From: Alphaproteobacteria bacterium
Lineage (GTDB): Bacteria > Pseudomonadota > Alphaproteobacteria > DSM-16000 > Inquilinaceae
Reading direction: 5' to 3'
DNA length: 64,000 nt
NCBI GenBank assembly: GCA_028277405.1
Contig: JANQGH010000030.1
Location: 48,423 to 112,422 of the forward strand
Notes under the pieces: model-generated
Databases searched by the model: none
Told to the model about the DNA's origin: nothing
What the model saw: only the letters and a program-made list of their open reading frames with translations
Program-made: the position numbers and the translations under genes
Part shown: positions 63,000 through 64,000 of the stretch, in pieces
Layout of the letters: each line of letters opens with the position of its first letter
How positions within the stretch are numbered: the first letter of the stretch is position 1

Positions 63000-63905
63000 G
63001 TGAACCTCCAAGCACTCGACCTGAACCTCCTAAAAGTGTTCGAGGCACTGGCGGAGGAGCGCAGCGCGACCAAGGCCGGCGATCGCATCGGCCTGACGCA
63101 ATCGTCGGTCAGCAACGCCCTCAATCGACTGCGCCAGGTGTTCGAAGACGACCTGTTCGTACGCACGCCGCAAGGAATGATGCCAACGCCACTTGCCGAG
63201 CAACTGGAAAAACCCATCCGCACAGCGCTGAGCCAACTGCGCGATGCGCTGGCCAATCCTTCCGATTTCATTCCAGCGGCGGCGACCGGCGCAATCCGTA
63301 TTGCGGCCTACGATTTCCTGGTCGCACCTCTCGCCAGGAAACTGGTGCGTGCGATCACCCAGTCAGCGCCGAAGGTGGATCTTCGCTTCATTCCCCTCGA
63401 CAAAGACACTCTGTACAGCGATCTCGATGCCGACAGAATCGATCTCGCGATCGGTGCTTTCTTCGATGAGGTACCGAGGCGTCATTTCTCGCGCGACTAT
63501 CTGCGCGACCGATTCTTATGCATCGCCCGTATCGGACATCCGGCGTTCGCTCAGGGCCTGACGATCGAGGATTATGTCGCCTATCCGCACATCCTTGTCT
63601 CGGCCAAGCTGGACAATCGACAGGCCATCGATCGGGCGTTGGCGGACCGAGGTCTGGAGCGCCGCGTGAGCTTGCGTGTGGGACATATTCAGTCGGTGCC
63701 CACAATGCTGGCTGAGACAGATTACCTTGCAACGATTTCGATGTCGGCGGCCCCCGCTCTGACCGCGCTTGGACACTGCGAGACGACGCCACTTCCGTTT
63801 GATGTGCCGGACTGGCCGCTCACGATGGTCTGGTCTCGACGCAGCGAAACAGACCCTCTTCAGGCCTGGGCGCGTACCCAGCTAATGTCGGAAGCTTGGG
63901 ACTAG
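63000..63905 (+). CDS. LysR family transcriptional regulator (second tandem paralogue)
   Basis: 301 residues starting at GTG. The DNA-binding domain is near-identical in pattern to its neighbour: DLNLLKVFEALAEERS, IGLTQSSVSNALNRLR, FVRTPQGMMPT. The effector domain is clearly related but more divergent. The 144-base gap between the two genes holds no evident feature. The target gene beyond the window edge is unknown; an IS110-family element begins 15 bases after the stop and may have interrupted the original context. Confidence 0.9.
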   Translation: MNLQALDLNLLKVFEALAEERSATKAGDRIGLTQSSVSNALNRLRQVFEDDLFVRTPQGMMPTPLAEQLEKPIRTALSQLRDALANPSDFIPAAATGAIRIAAYDFLVAPLARKLVRAITQSAPKVDLRFIPLDKDTLYSDLDADRIDLAIGAFFDEVPRRHFSRDYLRDRFLCIARIGHPAFAQGLTIEDYVAYPHILVSAKLDNRQAIDRALADRGLERRVSLRVGHIQSVPTMLAETDYLATISMSAAPALTALGHCETTPLPFDVPDWPLTMVWSRRSETDPLQAWARTQLMSEAWD

Positions 63906-63920
63906 AGTATCCGTGTTGTA

Positions 63921-64000
63921 TCAAGGCGTTTGTGGTGTCCATTTCCGGTTTTCGCGTACCAGGGCATTTGCGAGGATGATGAGTTTTCGCATGATGGCAA
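63921..64000 (-). mobile_element. 3' end of an IS110-family transposase
   Basis: The last 25 codons and stop (TGA at 63921-63923) of a gene running in from beyond the window. The peptide MRKLIILANALVRENRKW followed by TPQTP is the characteristic C-terminus of IS110/IS1111-group transposases (DEDD transposases that work with a bridge RNA). The element's own boundary near 63906-63920 cannot be set without the rest of the sequence. Confidence 0.82.

Noticed and set aside
1..64000. CRISPR arrays, rRNA operons and prophage structural genes
   Set aside because: No regularly spaced repeats, rRNA signatures or phage head, tail or integrase genes were found in either strand.

Overview
The window is high-GC bacterial chromosome, most likely an alphaproteobacterium of the Rhodospirillales type. 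This rests on gene content and order: the run argH - small lipoprotein - lysA - TIGR02302 protein, then an oppositely oriented DUF3426 protein, ftsE, ftsX, a YdcF-like protein and plsC; a Coq7-type ubiquinone hydroxylase; GluQ; DUF2852; and an adenosylcobalamin-dependent ribonucleotide reductase. Genes are tightly packed, with many ATGA-type overlaps and several GTG or TTG starts. The species cannot be named from this sequence.

Layout. 1-5.7 kb: a partial gene, a glycerophosphodiesterase-like gene, then a three-gene unit of a stand-alone Prim-Pol domain protein, a fused GT2-GT4 glycosyltransferase and a fused GT32-GT62 (Och1-like plus Anp1-like) glycosyltransferase. 5.7-7.3 kb: a GFA-family protein and an exported alpha/beta hydrolase. 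7.4-11.4 kb: a visibly AT-richer island made almost entirely of one 1258-residue protein with an N-terminal nuclease-like domain, a P-loop NTPase and a long C-terminal region, resembling a lone STAND-type defence protein. 11.4-19.3 kb: DUF3095 protein, lytic transglycosylase, phytase-like and DUF3179 exported proteins, PBP4-type carboxypeptidase and cysteine synthase. 19.4-31.9 kb: tRNA-Leu(CAA), YqaA, DsbB, Coq7, HNH nuclease, carboxylesterase, GluQ, Nudix protein, cobalamin adenosyltransferase, 3-hydroxyacyl-CoA dehydrogenase, a TetR regulator, DUF2852, a cyclase-like protein that has lost its metal ligands, and a PF06684/YtoQ pair. 32-45.3 kb: TlpA, the argH-to-plsC block, class II ribonucleotide reductase, a small unknown protein and a GST.

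45.3-64 kb is more accessory: a 1236-residue secreted nuclease with RTX repeats, an HlyU-family protein, a glutamine amidotransferase, a hemerythrin-like protein, MarC and a lipoprotein. A sugar ABC importer follows (two permeases and a binding protein, no ATPase), divergent from a LacI regulator and a GH32/43-like hydrolase. Identical 14-bp operators sit just downstream of both predicted promoters. Then come PPK2, a signal-peptide-bearing haloalkane dehalogenase-like enzyme with a TetR repressor and two matching 18-bp operators, a short-chain dehydrogenase lacking its catalytic residues, two tandem LysR paralogues, and the 3' end of an IS110-family transposase at the window edge.

Functional links visible here: the adenosyltransferase (26.6 kb) makes the cofactor used by NrdJ (42 kb). 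FtsE and FtsX form one complex. The LacI unit looks like a self-contained fructoside or related saccharide uptake and hydrolysis locus. The TetR-dehalogenase pair looks like a substrate-inducible module. The strongest candidates for undescribed biology are the Prim-Pol/fused-glycosyltransferase unit and the lone nuclease-NTPase island.
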